Notes under the pieces: generated by a model
Told to the model about the DNA's origin: nothing
What the model saw: the letters and a program-made list of their open reading frames with translations, nothing else
Database searches by the model: none
Source: Paenibacillus sp. YPG26
GTDB lineage: Bacteria > Bacillota > Bacilli > Paenibacillales > Paenibacillaceae
DNA length: 64,000 nucleotides
Direction of reading: 5' to 3'
NCBI RefSeq assembly: GCF_023704175.1
Contig: NZ_CP084530.1
Location: forward strand, 1,944,001-2,008,000
Translations under genes and position numbers: made by a program
Shown: piece after piece, positions 17,661 to 26,964 of the stretch
Layout: each line of letters opens with the position of its first letter
Numbering within the stretch: position 1 is the stretch's first letter

Positions 17661-17688
17661 AAAAGCCGATGTCTGCTGACATCGGCTT
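17657..17688 (-). terminator. Terminator of the NlpC/P60 gene
   Basis: Perfect 11-bp stem (17663-17673 with 17678-17688, loop TGCT). On the minus strand it is followed by TTTTTT, so it serves the minus-strand gene. On the plus strand the T-run is weak. Confidence 0.8.
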
Positions 17689-17704
17689 CAGAAATTCAAC
17701 TGAA

Positions 17705-18229
17705 CTAGATTACACGGCGCGCTTTCAGATAAGTGCGATCCCAATTTCCCTTAGTCAGACTGGAGATCGTAACCCCGGGTTTGCCGTAAGTGTGTAGAAT
17801 TTTACCCCCGCCAATATAAATGGCCACATGGGTTACGTTCTTCCCGTTTGCACGGCTTCCGCTGGAGAAGAAGACCAAATCACCGGCTTTAAGATTGGCA
17901 CGGTATACGAATTTACCCACTTTGGATTGTTGGGCAGATGTACGAGGCAATGTAACGCCTACAGACTTAAATACATACTTAGTAAAGGTAGAGCAGTCAA
18001 AGTTTCGGGTTGTTTTGGTAGATGCGCCGAATTTATAAGGAACACCCATGTATCTTTTACCTAGGTTGATCACCTTTTGGGCTTTGGATGTTGCTGTAGC
18101 TTGTGCTGTAACCGAGGAAGAAGCTGCATCTACTGCAGTTGCTCCTGCGGCGAAGAATCCTGAGAATGTGATAGTTGCACACACCCCTAGAGTCAATACT
18201 TTTTGGAATAATCCATTATGCTTTCTCAT
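17705..18229 (-). CDS. Secreted NlpC/P60 cell-wall endopeptidase
   Basis: 174 aa from the ATG at 18229, which follows GGAGGT closely; a longer in-frame reading to 18268 lacks such a site. Signal peptide: MRKHNG, hydrophobic VLTLGVCATITFSGFFAAGAT, with cleavage likely after VDA. A short linker precedes one NlpC/P60 domain (about residues 60-174) with the catalytic NFDCSTF, VTHVAIYIG and a third polar HTYG. Such enzymes cut D-gamma-glutamyl-diaminopimelate bonds in peptidoglycan. There is no SH3 or LysM targeting domain, so it is a minimal hydrolase. An inverted repeat lies 45 bases upstream. Confidence 0.9.
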   Translation of the reverse strand: MRKHNGLFQKVLTLGVCATITFSGFFAAGATAVDAASSSVTAQATATSKAQKVINLGKRYMGVPYKFGASTKTTRNFDCSTFTKYVFKSVGVTLPRTSAQQSKVGKFVYRANLKAGDLVFFSSGSRANGKNVTHVAIYIGGGKILHTYGKPGVTISSLTKGNWDRTYLKARRVI

Positions 18230-18273
18230 GTCGTACCTCCAAATTTCTTTTCTTGTTGGGCATGACACTACTA

Positions 18274-18294
18274 TAGCAGGTTATTGACCTGCTA
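18274..18294 (-). promoter_or_regulatory. Inverted repeat upstream of the NlpC/P60 gene
   Basis: TAGCAGGT-TATTG-ACCTGCTA is a perfect 8-bp inverted repeat with a five-base spacer, 45 bases before the start codon. It could be an operator or a 5'-UTR hairpin; no T-run follows. Regulator unknown. Confidence 0.4.
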
Positions 18295-18410
18295 GATTCT
18301 GGATAGGTACGAACAAACCCAGTTCTGTCAGTCATTAGAGCATCATTATTAAAATATCATTAAAGTTACAAAAACTTTAACTATAATAGCGCATACAAAA
18401 ATAACACAAA

Positions 18411-18437
18411 CAAAAACCCTTGATGTATCAAGGGTTT
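18411..18437 (-). terminator. Terminator of thiN
   Basis: AAACCCTTGAT (18414-18424) and ATCAAGGGTTT (18427-18437) form a perfect 11-bp stem. Reading on the minus strand, a TTTTTG tail follows, so it terminates thiN. Confidence 0.75.
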
Positions 18438-18499
18438 GAACTGAGTGGACTATGAAACACCATTCAATCATTATGACAAAATTGTTACCACAGAATCGC

Positions 18500-19141
18500 T
18501 TAGTCTTTGCTTTGAATCACTAAGAGCAGGCCGCTATCAATCCGAATGGTTCCTTCGGGACCCGTCAGCTTGTTGCTAATACCCAAGGACTGCCCCATGT
18601 GAATGGACGCATTGTGCAAAGGATACATAAAACCGCTCAGTGTAATCCCGGTTACTTCAGGCGTCAACGGCAGAAGGGAGACGTAGGAGAAGCCGCGGTC
18701 CTGTACTTGCAATGTGGATCCGGTAAGCGAAATATAATTGTGTTCGTCCATGATGGAGCAGGCCACTTTGTGCTGAAGTCCTCTTAGCATCATCTGAATA
18801 TTGGCCAGGGAATGGTCAAGTCTTGATCCAACCGCCCCATGCATCATAATCTCGTCAGGCTGCTGATCCAAGGCTATATCGAAAGCGAGCTCTGTGTCGG
18901 TAAGGTCCTTATCAACCGGGTCGCACGTGATCATCTTGTGACTGAACCGCCTGATTTTCTCAAGCTCATCCTCGGTTACTGAGTCAAAGTCGCCTACGGA
19001 GATATCAGGCTGTATGCCGCTATCCACAAGAAAAAGTGCGCCTTTGTCTGCGCCTATAATGAAGTCACCTTCTTTTATTTCATGGATACTGTCTCTCTTA
19101 ATACTGCCGCCTGTAAAGATCAAAACCCGTCTTGAAGACAT
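18500..19141 (-). CDS. thiN: Thiamine pyrophosphokinase
   Basis: 213 aa. It converts thiamine to TPP using ATP. Motifs typical of the family are GADKGA, GDFDSV, DKDLTDTE, GAVGSRLDH and, near the end, SNKL, which form the ATP, Mg and thiamine sites. ATG after GGAAGAGAG. It stands alone, not behind the TPP riboswitch that controls the nearby biosynthetic operon, which makes sense for a salvage enzyme. It is divergent from the TRIC-like gene. Confidence 0.93.
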   Translation of the reverse strand: MSSRRVLIFTGGSIKRDSIHEIKEGDFIIGADKGALFLVDSGIQPDISVGDFDSVTEDELEKIRRFSHKMITCDPVDKDLTDTELAFDIALDQQPDEIMMHGAVGSRLDHSLANIQMMLRGLQHKVACSIMDEHNYISLTGSTLQVQDRGFSYVSLLPLTPEVTGITLSGFMYPLHNASIHMGQSLGISNKLTGPEGTIRIDSGLLLVIQSKD

Positions 19142-19172
19142 TGCTCTCTTCCTTTCTGCTGTGACATGATTT

Positions 19173-19211
19173 CTATACTAAGTATAGGTCAACTTTATAT
19201 CTTGCACAATT
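19173..19211 (-). promoter_or_regulatory. Putative thiN promoter overlapped by a palindrome
   Basis: CTATACT-A-AGTATAG (19173-19187) is a perfect palindrome. On the minus strand it supplies a TATACT -10, with a weak TTGTGC -35 17 bases upstream. The palindrome could be a repressor site over the -10. Confidence 0.4.
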
Positions 19212-19266
19212 TGGGAGGTGGGGGCTACAATAAATAAGTCGTGTAAAAAGCAGGAGAGGGTAGGAC

Positions 19267-19911
19267 TTGAGAGAAATGCATATATTTGAGATTTTCAGTA
19301 TTATAGGTACAATTGCTTTCGCTATGTCCGGCGCTTTTGTAGCCATGGAAGAGGAGTACGATATCCTGGGGGTGCTGGTGCTTGGAGTGGTGACTGCATT
19401 CGGCGGGGGGATTGTCCGAAATGTGCTCATCGGTGTGCCGGTAACAACACTTTGGACTCAAGGGGATCTGATCATTCTTGCGAACCTCTCTGTGCTTGTA
19501 GCTTTTGTACTTCCTCTTAAATGGATACAGCATTGGAAGAAAACAGAGGCTCTCTTTGATGCAATCGGATTGTCAGCCTTTGCCATCCAAGGTGCCTTGT
19601 ACGCTACGAATATGAAGCATCCGCTCAGCGCTGTAATCGTAGCGGCTGTACTTACCGGAATAGGCGGAGGAATTATCCGTGACTTGCTGGCCGGCCGCAA
19701 ACCGCTTGTGCTGCGAGATGAAATATATGCGGTGTGGGCGATGGTTGCAGGTATCGCGGTTGGTCTCGGTGTAGCCAATCGTAACTGGGAACTGATTCTG
19801 TTATTCGTGATCGTGGTAATCTTCCGGATGCTCTCCGTGCTCTATAAATGGAAGCTGCCGCGGCGTTCACTCAAAGAACATCTGCCGAATTCTCAATATT
19901 TGGATTCATAG
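19267..19911 (+). CDS. TRIC-like membrane protein (YvgT/UPF0126 family)
   Basis: 214 aa with seven hydrophobic helices. Two related blocks, GVVTAFGGGIVRNVLIG and VLTGIGGGIIRDLLAG, are the repeated GGG-x-x-RD motifs of the prokaryotic TRIC/UPF0126 family, known as trimeric cation channels. TTG at 19267 follows AGGAGAGGG; ATG at 19276 is an alternative start. It may conduct potassium or another monovalent cation across the membrane; some relatives have been linked to glycine uptake, so substrate assignment is open. It stands alone between thiN and a bidirectional terminator. Confidence 0.85.
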   Translation: MREMHIFEIFSIIGTIAFAMSGAFVAMEEEYDILGVLVLGVVTAFGGGIVRNVLIGVPVTTLWTQGDLIILANLSVLVAFVLPLKWIQHWKKTEALFDAIGLSAFAIQGALYATNMKHPLSAVIVAAVLTGIGGGIIRDLLAGRKPLVLRDEIYAVWAMVAGIAVGLGVANRNWELILLFVIVVIFRMLSVLYKWKLPRRSLKEHLPNSQYLDS

Positions 19912-19949
19912 CTGTTATTCTGCGTTAATACATTACATAGCTGAAGCAC

Positions 19950-19989
19950 AAAAGAGCCGGGATCGATTAGTATCGAACCCGGCTCTTTT
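19950..19989. terminator. Bidirectional terminator between convergent genes
   Basis: AAAAGAGCCGGG (19950-19961) and CCCGGCTCTTTT (19978-19989) form a perfect 12-bp outer stem extended by an inner TCGAT/ATCGA helix. It is T-rich on both strands and serves the TRIC-like gene (+) and the esterase (-). Confidence 0.85.
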
Positions 19990-20002
19990 GCTTAAGTTGG
20001 AA

Positions 20003-20731
20003 TTATCTCAGGAAATGTCTCAGTGCGTCAGGAAGCTCCTTTTGCCAGAAGCCCCATAGGTGCTTACCTTCCTTCTCAAGATAATGAACCTTGGCTCCCC
20101 GGGCCTCCAGCAGCGCTTTGGTGTTCCGGTTAAGCTCAACAAAATCATAGATACCGGTATCCGTCTGGTAATCGCGTTCCTGCAGACCTACGATCATATA
20201 TAAGGAAAGTCCGGACAGGTCGGTCTCTTGAGCTACGTATTCCTGTGTCGGAATGTAGAATGCGCCGGACAAGCTGATGATTTTGGAAAACAGGTTGGGG
20301 TTTTTCATAGCTAAATGCAGCGATACGGTGCCGCCTAATGAATCTCCGGCCAGAATGCGTTCGTCACATTCCCTTCTGACCGGATAATTGCGTTCCACAA
20401 AGGGAATGATTTCTTGTGTAAAACAAGTGGTGTAGGCTTCGAACCGGTGTCCGAATGGGGCATATTCAGAAGTGCGAACCTTTGTATCGACCTCAACCCC
20501 AACAACAATAAAAGGCTCGATGTCCTCATCCAGGATCAATTGGTTGGCGAGCGTCGCAATGCGACCGTAATTGAAGAATTCCTCTCCATCCTGGCAATAA
20601 ATTACAGGGTAACTCAGAACTTCATTATAGCCAGGAGGCAGATAAATCCGAAGATTACGCTTCTCATTCAGGATCTTGCTGTCAATGACTTCTTTCACTA
20701 TGGTTCGTTTTAAATAACGCGAATCTGTCAT
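20003..20731 (-). CDS. Esterase of the enterochelin-esterase-like alpha/beta family
   Basis: About 242 aa from ATG at 20731 (MTDSRYLKRT); GGCGGAG lies upstream, and a longer frame begins with TTG at 20779. Alpha/beta hydrolase: RIYLPPGYNE lead-in, nucleophile elbow AGDSLGG, and a late GKHLWGFW with the catalytic His. Proteins of this type (Esterase D/Fes-like, DUF3089-like) range from siderophore esterases to general carboxylesterases. No iron-related gene is adjacent here, so a siderophore role is only possible. Divergent from the pdh operon. Confidence 0.8.
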   Translation of the reverse strand: MTDSRYLKRTIVKEVIDSKILNEKRNLRIYLPPGYNEVLSYPVIYCQDGEEFFNYGRIATLANQLILDEDIEPFIVVGVEVDTKVRTSEYAPFGHRFEAYTTCFTQEIIPFVERNYPVRRECDERILAGDSLGGTVSLHLAMKNPNLFSKIISLSGAFYIPTQEYVAQETDLSGLSLYMIVGLQERDYQTDTGIYDFVELNRNTKALLEARGAKVHYLEKEGKHLWGFWQKELPDALRHFLR

Positions 20732-20905
20732 GCTTTTGTTCACGCTCCGCCCGTTGTTTTTTTGCTTTTGAAAGTGCAATCATGTAAGATTACCGATGAA
20801 GGCATGTCCTGGGATATTCATAGCAATCCCTCAGGTGTTATACAATTATCGTTCTTCTGTTATACATACAAAAAACAGAGTGGAACACATTTTAAAGTAT
20901 ATCCT

Positions 20906-20935
20906 TTGACTTAATCGGTGAAACAGATGTATAAT
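20906..20935 (+). promoter_or_regulatory. Promoter of the pyruvate dehydrogenase operon
   Basis: TTGACT (20906-20911) and a consensus TATAAT (20930-20935) with an 18-base spacer, about 50 bases before the pdhA start. A strong housekeeping promoter fits the codon-optimised genes behind it. Confidence 0.8.
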
Positions 20936-20987
20936 AATTCTATAACAGTGGAACATGATATTCAAATTTTTTGTCGAGGTGAAGATA

Positions 20988-22055
20988 ATGAGCAAGGTTC
21001 CTTATGAAGTATATACGGAGGAAGTTGACACGCTGTCCGTGCTCTCACCGGAAGGTGAAATCGTCAACAAAGATAAACTTCCTGATTTGACCGACGATCA
21101 ACTGAAAGAAATTATGTACCGTATGGTGTTTACCCGTACTTGGGATGATCGTGCTGTCAACCTGGGCCGCCAAGGGCGTCTTGGTTTCTATGCACCGGTA
21201 TCCGGCCAGGAAGCTACGATGGTAGGCAGTGAGTTCGCGCTCGAGAAAGAAGATTTCGTATGTCCGGGATACCGTGATATGCCGCAAATCGTATGGCACG
21301 GTCTTCCTTTGTATCAGGCGTTCTTATATTCCCGTGGTCACCAGCATGGTGGAGAGATTCCACAAGGTGTCAATGTGCTTATGCCGCAAATTATCATTGG
21401 CGCGCAAATTCTGCATGCTATGGGTATTGCAATGGGTTACAAGCTCAGAAAGCAAAAGCAAGTTGTAATTACTTATACAGGTGACGGCGGTTCCTCGGAA
21501 GGCGACTTCTACGAAGGACTTAACTATGCCGGTGTGTACAAACTGCCGGTTATTTTCTTTGTGCAAAATAATGGCTACGCCATCACAACTCCGTTCTCCA
21601 AACAGACGGCTGCCTTGTCCATCGCTCACAAAGCGGTTGCAGCAGGAATCAAAGGCGTTAAGGTTGACGGCATGGACATCTTTGCTGTTATCAAAGCGGT
21701 TCAAGAAGCAGCTGAGCGCGGCCGCAATGGTGAAGGCGCTACTTTGATTGAAGCTGTAACTTACCGTTTCCGTCCGCACTCCCTGTCTGACGATGCTTCC
21801 AAATATCGTTCGAAGGAAGAAGAAGGTGAGTGGAATCTGAAGGATCCAATTGCCCGTCTCGCTAAATATTTGGAGAAGAAGGGTCTTTGGACTGAAGAAG
21901 ACACAGCACGCGTGAAAGAAGAAGCGAAAGCGAAAGTGAACGAGCAGATCAAGAAAGCGGAGCAGACCGAGAAAATGACCGTTGCCGGCTTGATTGACAG
22001 CATGTTCGAATCCACACCGAAGTATCTGGAAGAGCAAAAAGCAGACTTCCAATAA
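20988..22055 (+). CDS. pdhA: Pyruvate dehydrogenase E1 alpha
   Basis: 355 aa from ATG at 20988 behind GAGGTGAAGATA; an ATG at 20955 reads in frame but lacks a site. The ThDP-binding motif GDGGSSEGDFYEGLNYAG ends in NN, and the phosphorylation-loop-like RPHSLSDDAS region is kept. With PdhB it decarboxylates pyruvate and reductively acetylates the lipoyl group of PdhC. First gene of a four-gene operon; 140 bases without a recognisable gene separate it from pdhB. Confidence 0.95.
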   Translation: MSKVPYEVYTEEVDTLSVLSPEGEIVNKDKLPDLTDDQLKEIMYRMVFTRTWDDRAVNLGRQGRLGFYAPVSGQEATMVGSEFALEKEDFVCPGYRDMPQIVWHGLPLYQAFLYSRGHQHGGEIPQGVNVLMPQIIIGAQILHAMGIAMGYKLRKQKQVVITYTGDGGSSEGDFYEGLNYAGVYKLPVIFFVQNNGYAITTPFSKQTAALSIAHKAVAAGIKGVKVDGMDIFAVIKAVQEAAERGRNGEGATLIEAVTYRFRPHSLSDDASKYRSKEEEGEWNLKDPIARLAKYLEKKGLWTEEDTARVKEEAKAKVNEQIKKAEQTEKMTVAGLIDSMFESTPKYLEEQKADFQ

Positions 22056-22195
22056 TATAAAGCAGCCTAAGACTCCCCAGAGCAAGAAATGAGAACGGAC
22101 GGGGAGCTGTTGCAATGCCGGTTTGACCGGCTGTCTCAAAGCGTATTCATAACGATTTCAGGAATCAAACCTGACTTTTAGGAGGATATCTAGCA

Positions 22196-23176
22196 ATGGC
22201 ACAAATGAACATGAAAGAAGCGATCCGCGATGCACTGCGCGTGGAATTGAAGCGCGATGCCAACGTCCTGCTTTTCGGGGAGGACGTGGGTAATGTTGGC
22301 GGTGTATTCCGTGCAACTGAAGGTCTGCAGAAGGAATTTGGTGAAGAACGCGTATTCGATACACCGCTGGCTGAGTCCGCTATTGGCGGTCTGGCTTTTG
22401 GTCTTGGGATTCAGGGATTCCGCCCTGTTGCCGAGATTCAATTCGTAGGTTTTATTTTTGAAGCTCTTGACCAGATCATTGTTCAAGCTGCTCGTCTGCG
22501 TTACCGCTCTGGTGGCCGTTACAACGCTCCAGTTGTATTCCGTACCCCGTTTGGCGGCGGTGTTAAAGCGGCTGAGCTCCATACCGACTCCCTCGAAGGT
22601 TTGATCGCACAATCTCCAGGTATCAAGCTGGTAGTGCCTTCCAACCCTTATGATGCAAAAGGACTTATGATCTCGGCTATCCGCGATAATGACCCTGTAT
22701 TCTATATGGAGCACCTTAACCTTTACCATGCCTTCCGTGCAGAGGTTCCAGAGGGTGAATATACTGTGGAATTGGGTAAAGCTAATATTGTAAAAGAAGG
22801 TTCCGATGTCACCATTATCGCTTATGGACTTATGGTGCACACTGCGGTTAAAGCAGCTGAAGAACTTGAGAAGACTAAAGGCATTAAGGCCGAGGTTATC
22901 GACCTGCGTACTTTGGTTCCGCTTGATATCGATACTATCGTGGCTTCCATCAAGAAGACCAACCGCGCTATCGTAGTACAGGAAGCACAGAAATCTGCGG
23001 GTATGGCAGCAGAGATTATTGCTCAAATCAATGAGAGAGCTATTCTTCACCTTGAAGCTCCAGTGCTTCGTGTTGCGGGTCCGGATACCGTATATCCATT
23101 CGCTCAAATTGAAGATCAATGGCTTCCGTCACCTGCACGTGTAATCACAGCAGTGAACAAAGTACTCGAATTTTAA
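22196..23176 (+). CDS. pdhB: Pyruvate dehydrogenase E1 beta
   Basis: 326 aa, ATG after TAGGAGGATATC. Transketolase-like: [29 protein letters not shown], a central [14 protein letters not shown] and the C-terminal [11 protein letters not shown] domain. Forms the alpha2beta2 E1 with PdhA. Arg is mainly CGT/CGC, indicating a highly expressed gene. A 309-codon open frame on the opposite strand is a by-product of this codon bias. Confidence 0.96.
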   Translation: MAQMNMKEAIRDALRVELKRDANVLLFGEDVGNVGGVFRATEGLQKEFGEERVFDTPLAESAIGGLAFGLGIQGFRPVAEIQFVGFIFEALDQIIVQAARLRYRSGGRYNAPVVFRTPFGGGVKAAELHTDSLEGLIAQSPGIKLVVPSNPYDAKGLMISAIRDNDPVFYMEHLNLYHAFRAEVPEGEYTVELGKANIVKEGSDVTIIAYGLMVHTAVKAAEELEKTKGIKAEVIDLRTLVPLDIDTIVASIKKTNRAIVVQEAQKSAGMAAEIIAQINERAILHLEAPVLRVAGPDTVYPFAQIEDQWLPSPARVITAVNKVLEF

Positions 23177-23206
23177 TTTTTAACGAACTCAAGGGAGGTC
23201 CTCTAG

Positions 23207-24529
23207 GTGGCAAAATTTGAATATCGTTTCCCGGAACTCGGTGAAGGGTTGCATGAAGGCGAAATCATCAAAATGCACATCAAGCCGGGAGATAAAGTAA
23301 CCGACGATGACATCATCATGGAAGTACAGAACGATAAGGCTGTAGTTGAAGTTCCTTGTCCAGTAAACGGCACGGTTCAAGAAGTATTCGGCAAAGACGG
23401 CGCTATCTTCCGTGTAGGAGATGTAGTGGCTGTAATTGATGCAGAAGGCGAAGTGCCTGATCAGGAGTCAGCTCCTGAACAGCATGGCAGCCAGGAAGCT
23501 GACGCTTCCAAGGGTGGAGTGGATACGACTTCTTCACCGGCTTCCGACAGTCCTGCCGAAGCGAAGCAGGGTGGAGCAGCAGAGACATCCGCACCAGCAG
23601 CTCCGAACAAGGAAGTTCTGGCAACACCTAGCGTTCGCAAGTTCGCTCGTGAGCAAGGAATTGATCTGTCTCAAGTAACTGGCACCGGCACAGCAGGCAA
23701 GATTACCAGAGAAGATGTTGAAGCCTTCAAGAATGGCGGCGGCACAGCAGCTCCGGCTCCTGAAGCTGGAGAAGCGAAGACGGAAGCTAAAGCGGCTCCT
23801 GCAGCAGCAGCGGCTGGAAATGCATATGTGGAAGAAGAACGCGTTCCATTCAAAGGCATCCGTAAAGCAATCTCCAATGCGATGGTTAAATCCGCATATA
23901 CGGCGCCTCACGTTACTATTATGGATGAAGTTGACGTTACTGAACTGGTTGCATTCCGTACACGCATGAAGCCGATTGCTGAGAAGAAGGGTACTAAAGT
24001 AACTTACCTTCCATTCATCGTGAAAGCTTTGGTTGCGGCATCCCGTCAATTCCCTGCACTTAACGCTTCCATTGACGAAGAGGCTGGCGAAATCGTCTAC
24101 AAGAAGCACTATGATATCGGAATTGCCACAGATACAGATAGCGGCTTGATCGTACCTGTAATCAAGGATGCCGACCGTAAGAGCATCTGGATGATCGCGG
24201 ACTCCATCCGTGACCTGGCTGCACGTGGACGCGAAGGCAAGCTAAGCCCTGCCGAAATGAAAGGCAGCACAATTTCAATCACGAATATTGGTTCCGCTGG
24301 CGGTATGTTCTTCACACCGATTATCAACTACCCTGAGGTAGCTATTCTAGGCACTGGACGTATCTCTGAGAAGCCAGTTGTCAAGAACGGTGAGATTGTT
24401 GTCGCTCCAGTAATGGCTCTTTCCTTGAGCTTCGACCACCGTCTGATTGATGGTGCAACCGCTCAAAACTTTATGAACTACATTAAATCACTGCTCGCTA
24501 ATCCTGAGCTGCTGGTTATGGAGGTGTAA
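23207..24529 (+). CDS. pdhC: Dihydrolipoamide acetyltransferase (E2)
   Basis: 440 aa, GTG start after AAGGGAGGT. One lipoyl domain (residues 1-80, lipoyl lysine K44 in QNDKAVVE), an Ala/Pro/Glu-rich linker, an E1/E3-binding domain (ATPSVRKFAREQGIDL at about 138) and a second linker rich in Ala. The catalytic domain follows, with the C-terminal FDHRLIDGA. It moves the acetyl group from lipoyl to CoA and forms the core of the complex. A single lipoyl domain is usual in Bacillales. Confidence 0.96.
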   Translation: MAKFEYRFPELGEGLHEGEIIKMHIKPGDKVTDDDIIMEVQNDKAVVEVPCPVNGTVQEVFGKDGAIFRVGDVVAVIDAEGEVPDQESAPEQHGSQEADASKGGVDTTSSPASDSPAEAKQGGAAETSAPAAPNKEVLATPSVRKFAREQGIDLSQVTGTGTAGKITREDVEAFKNGGGTAAPAPEAGEAKTEAKAAPAAAAAGNAYVEEERVPFKGIRKAISNAMVKSAYTAPHVTIMDEVDVTELVAFRTRMKPIAEKKGTKVTYLPFIVKALVAASRQFPALNASIDEEAGEIVYKKHYDIGIATDTDSGLIVPVIKDADRKSIWMIADSIRDLAARGREGKLSPAEMKGSTISITNIGSAGGMFFTPIINYPEVAILGTGRISEKPVVKNGEIVVAPVMALSLSFDHRLIDGATAQNFMNYIKSLLANPELLVMEV

Positions 24530-24532
24530 GTA

Positions 24533-25948
24533 ATGGTAGTAGGAGACGCTTCTCTTGATATCGATACATTAGTAGTTGGTGCCGGTCCCGGCGGTTATGT
24601 AGCGGCCATTCGCGCGGCTCAGCTTGGACAAAAGGTAATCATCGTAGATAAATCGGAACTTGGCGGTGTGTGCTTGAACCGCGGTTGTATTCCATCCAAA
24701 GCCCTGATCTCGGCAGCTCATCAATATGAAGCTGCCAAGCATGGCGAGGCGTTCGGGATTTCTGCTGACAACGTGAAGGTTGACTTCTCCAAGACACAAG
24801 CGTTCAAGAACGGTGTCGTGAAGAAGATGACTCAAGGTGTTGGCGGCTTGCTGAAGGGGAACAAGGTTGAGGTATTCAGCGGTGAAGTGATGTTCATTAA
24901 CGAGAACGAAGCTCGTGCGTTCAATGATCACGAATCCCCGCGCTACCGTTTCAAACACTGTATCCTGGCTACGGGTTCCCGTCCAATTGAACTGAAGCCA
25001 TTCCCGTTCGGCGGACGTATCCTTTCTTCTACGGAAGCACTGCAGCTTGAAGAGATTCCTTCAAGCCTGGTTGTTATCGGGGGCGGATACATCGGTGCTG
25101 AGCTTGGGCAAATGTTCTCCAAGTTCGGAACAAAGGTAACAATCATTGAAGGATTGGATACTGTGCTTCCTGGCTTTGACAAAGACATGACCCGTCTTGT
25201 CGCTAAGAGTATGGAGAAGACAGGTATCGAGATCGTTACAAATGCAAAAGCAGAAAGTGCTGAGCAGACTGACAAGAACGTAACCGTGAAATACTCCGTT
25301 AACGGAGAGAACAAAGAAGTAACCGCGGATTACCTGCTTGTAACAGTTGGACGCCGTCCAAATACAGACGGTGATCTCGGTCTTGATCTTGCGGGTGTTG
25401 AACTGACTGACCGTGGTCTTGTCAAAGTTGACCACCAAGGCCGTACCAGCAATCCGAATATCTTCGCGATTGGCGATATTGTTCCAGGCCTTGCCCTGGC
25501 TCATAAAGCTTCTTACGAAGGTAAAGTGGCTGCTGAAGCTATCTCTGGACTTCCATCTGTGGTTGATTACAAAGCTATGCCAGCGGTTGTATTTACAGAC
25601 CCTGAGTGCTCAAGTGTAGGATACACAGAGAAGGAAGCTAAGGAGAAAGGATACAAAGTGAAGGCAGGCAAATTCCCGTTCGCGGGTAATGGCCGTGCGA
25701 CTTCCCTTAATGCTCCTGATGGCTTCATCAAAATTGTAGCTAATGAAGAGAACAATGTGGTTCTGGGTGCTCAAATCGTAGGTATTGAAGCGTCCAATCT
25801 GATTGCTGAGCTTGGCTTGGCAATTGAGATGGGAGCGACTCTTGAAGATATCTCCCTTACCATTCATGCTCACCCGACACTTGGTGAGATTGTTATGGAA
25901 ACGGCGGAGCTTGTTGAAGGTCATCCGATCCACGTATTGTCCCGCTAA
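24533..25948 (+). CDS. pdhD: Dihydrolipoamide dehydrogenase (E3)
   Basis: 471 aa flavoprotein. FAD motif VVGAGPGGYVAAIRAAQLG, redox disulfide GGVCLNRGC (C47 and C52), NAD motif VVIGGGYIGAELGQMF, and the C-terminal HAHPTLGE His-Glu pair of the partner active site. It re-oxidises the lipoyl groups of the complex and may serve other 2-oxoacid dehydrogenases too. It starts four bases after pdhC. A strong terminator follows at 26008. Confidence 0.96.
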   Translation: MVVGDASLDIDTLVVGAGPGGYVAAIRAAQLGQKVIIVDKSELGGVCLNRGCIPSKALISAAHQYEAAKHGEAFGISADNVKVDFSKTQAFKNGVVKKMTQGVGGLLKGNKVEVFSGEVMFINENEARAFNDHESPRYRFKHCILATGSRPIELKPFPFGGRILSSTEALQLEEIPSSLVVIGGGYIGAELGQMFSKFGTKVTIIEGLDTVLPGFDKDMTRLVAKSMEKTGIEIVTNAKAESAEQTDKNVTVKYSVNGENKEVTADYLLVTVGRRPNTDGDLGLDLAGVELTDRGLVKVDHQGRTSNPNIFAIGDIVPGLALAHKASYEGKVAAEAISGLPSVVDYKAMPAVVFTDPECSSVGYTEKEAKEKGYKVKAGKFPFAGNGRATSLNAPDGFIKIVANEENNVVLGAQIVGIEASNLIAELGLAIEMGATLEDISLTIHAHPTLGEIVMETAELVEGHPIHVLSR

Positions 25949-26007
25949 TCTTCAAATCGCCTGTGTTATCAACAACATAGGTCTCTTAAGCAAATGTTTA
26001 CTTTTGT

Positions 26008-26046
26008 GGCAAGAACGTCTTGACGTTCTTGCCTTTCTTTTTTTTG
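26008..26046 (+). terminator. Terminator of the pdh operon
   Basis: GGCAAGAACGTC (26008-26019) and GACGTTCTTGCC (26022-26033) form a perfect 12-bp stem with a TT loop, followed by TTTCTTTTTTTT. Confidence 0.92.
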
Positions 26047-26112
26047 TCTGTTAACAAGAGGGGCAGCCTCATGATATATTACATTCAAAGGGATAGTCGG
26101 AGGAGTGGTAGC

Positions 26113-26907
26113 GTGCATAATTATTTAGAATTGCTTCAGGATATATTGGATCACGGCACAAGGAAGGACGACCGGACAGGAACTGGCACAATTTCCGTGT
26201 TTGGCCGTCAGCTTCGCTTTGATCTGAGCAAGGGCTTTCCACTTGTGACGACCAAGAGAATTCACTTGAAATCGGTTATTCATGAATTATTGTGGTTCCT
26301 TAAAGGAGATACCAATATTTCTTATTTGAAAGAGCACGGGGTTAGAATTTGGGATGAATGGGCCGATGAGAACGGGGATTTGGGTCCAGTCTACGGCTCT
26401 CAGTGGCGTTCTTGGGAGACTCCGGAAGGCAAGCATATTGATCAGATCTCGAATGTAATTGATGCTATCAAGCGTAATCCTGATTCTCGAAGACACCTAG
26501 TCAGTGCTTGGAATGTAGCGGAGATTGAACAGATGAAGCTTCCTCCCTGCCACTTTGTATTTCAATTCTATGTCGCAGACGGCAAGCTATCGTGCATGCT
26601 CACGATGCGCTCTGTCGATACCTTCTTGGGTCTTCCATTCAATATTGCCAGCTATGCGCTGTTGACGCATATGGTAGCCCAGCAGTGTGATCTGGAGGTC
26701 GGTGAGTTCATTTGGTCGGGTGGAGATGTGCACATTTATACAAATCACCTGGAACAGGTCAATCTTCAGTTAACCCGGACTCCTTATGAGCTGCCTAAGC
26801 TTGTCATCAAGCGGAAGCCGGATTCGATCTTTGATTATACGTATGAAGACTTTGAGTTCTTGAATTATGTTCATCATCCGGCTATTAAAGCTCCGGTGTC
26901 AGTCTGA
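26113..26907 (+). CDS. thyA: Thymidylate synthase ThyA
   Basis: 264 aa from a GTG at 26113, nine bases after GGAGG. This gives exactly the classical ThyA length and aligns [11 protein letters not shown] with the E. coli start. An ATG at 26071 would add 14 residues and also has GAGGGG ahead of it. Motifs include [15 protein letters not shown], the catalytic Cys in [11 protein letters not shown], and DVHIYTNH. It methylates dUMP using methylene-tetrahydrofolate and gives dihydrofolate, which the next gene recycles. Confidence 0.95.
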   Translation: MHNYLELLQDILDHGTRKDDRTGTGTISVFGRQLRFDLSKGFPLVTTKRIHLKSVIHELLWFLKGDTNISYLKEHGVRIWDEWADENGDLGPVYGSQWRSWETPEGKHIDQISNVIDAIKRNPDSRRHLVSAWNVAEIEQMKLPPCHFVFQFYVADGKLSCMLTMRSVDTFLGLPFNIASYALLTHMVAQQCDLEVGEFIWSGGDVHIYTNHLEQVNLQLTRTPYELPKLVIKRKPDSIFDYTYEDFEFLNYVHHPAIKAPVSV

Positions 26908-26964
26908 TCAGTTAATGGCGGGAAGAAGAGAGCATTCTATCCCGCAGAACAGGAGGTCGTTGTT

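Noticed and set aside
22056..22195. 30-codon frame between pdhA and pdhB
   Set aside because: No ribosome binding site and no hydrophobic or conserved pattern; the gap holds only a short CCGG-TTTGA-CCGG repeat.
22190..23119. 309-codon open frame on the minus strand opposite pdhB
   Set aside because: It mirrors the codon bias of pdhB, has no recognisable domain and no ribosome binding site. The same holds for long antisense frames at 21324-22139, 23534-24109 and 60884-61552.
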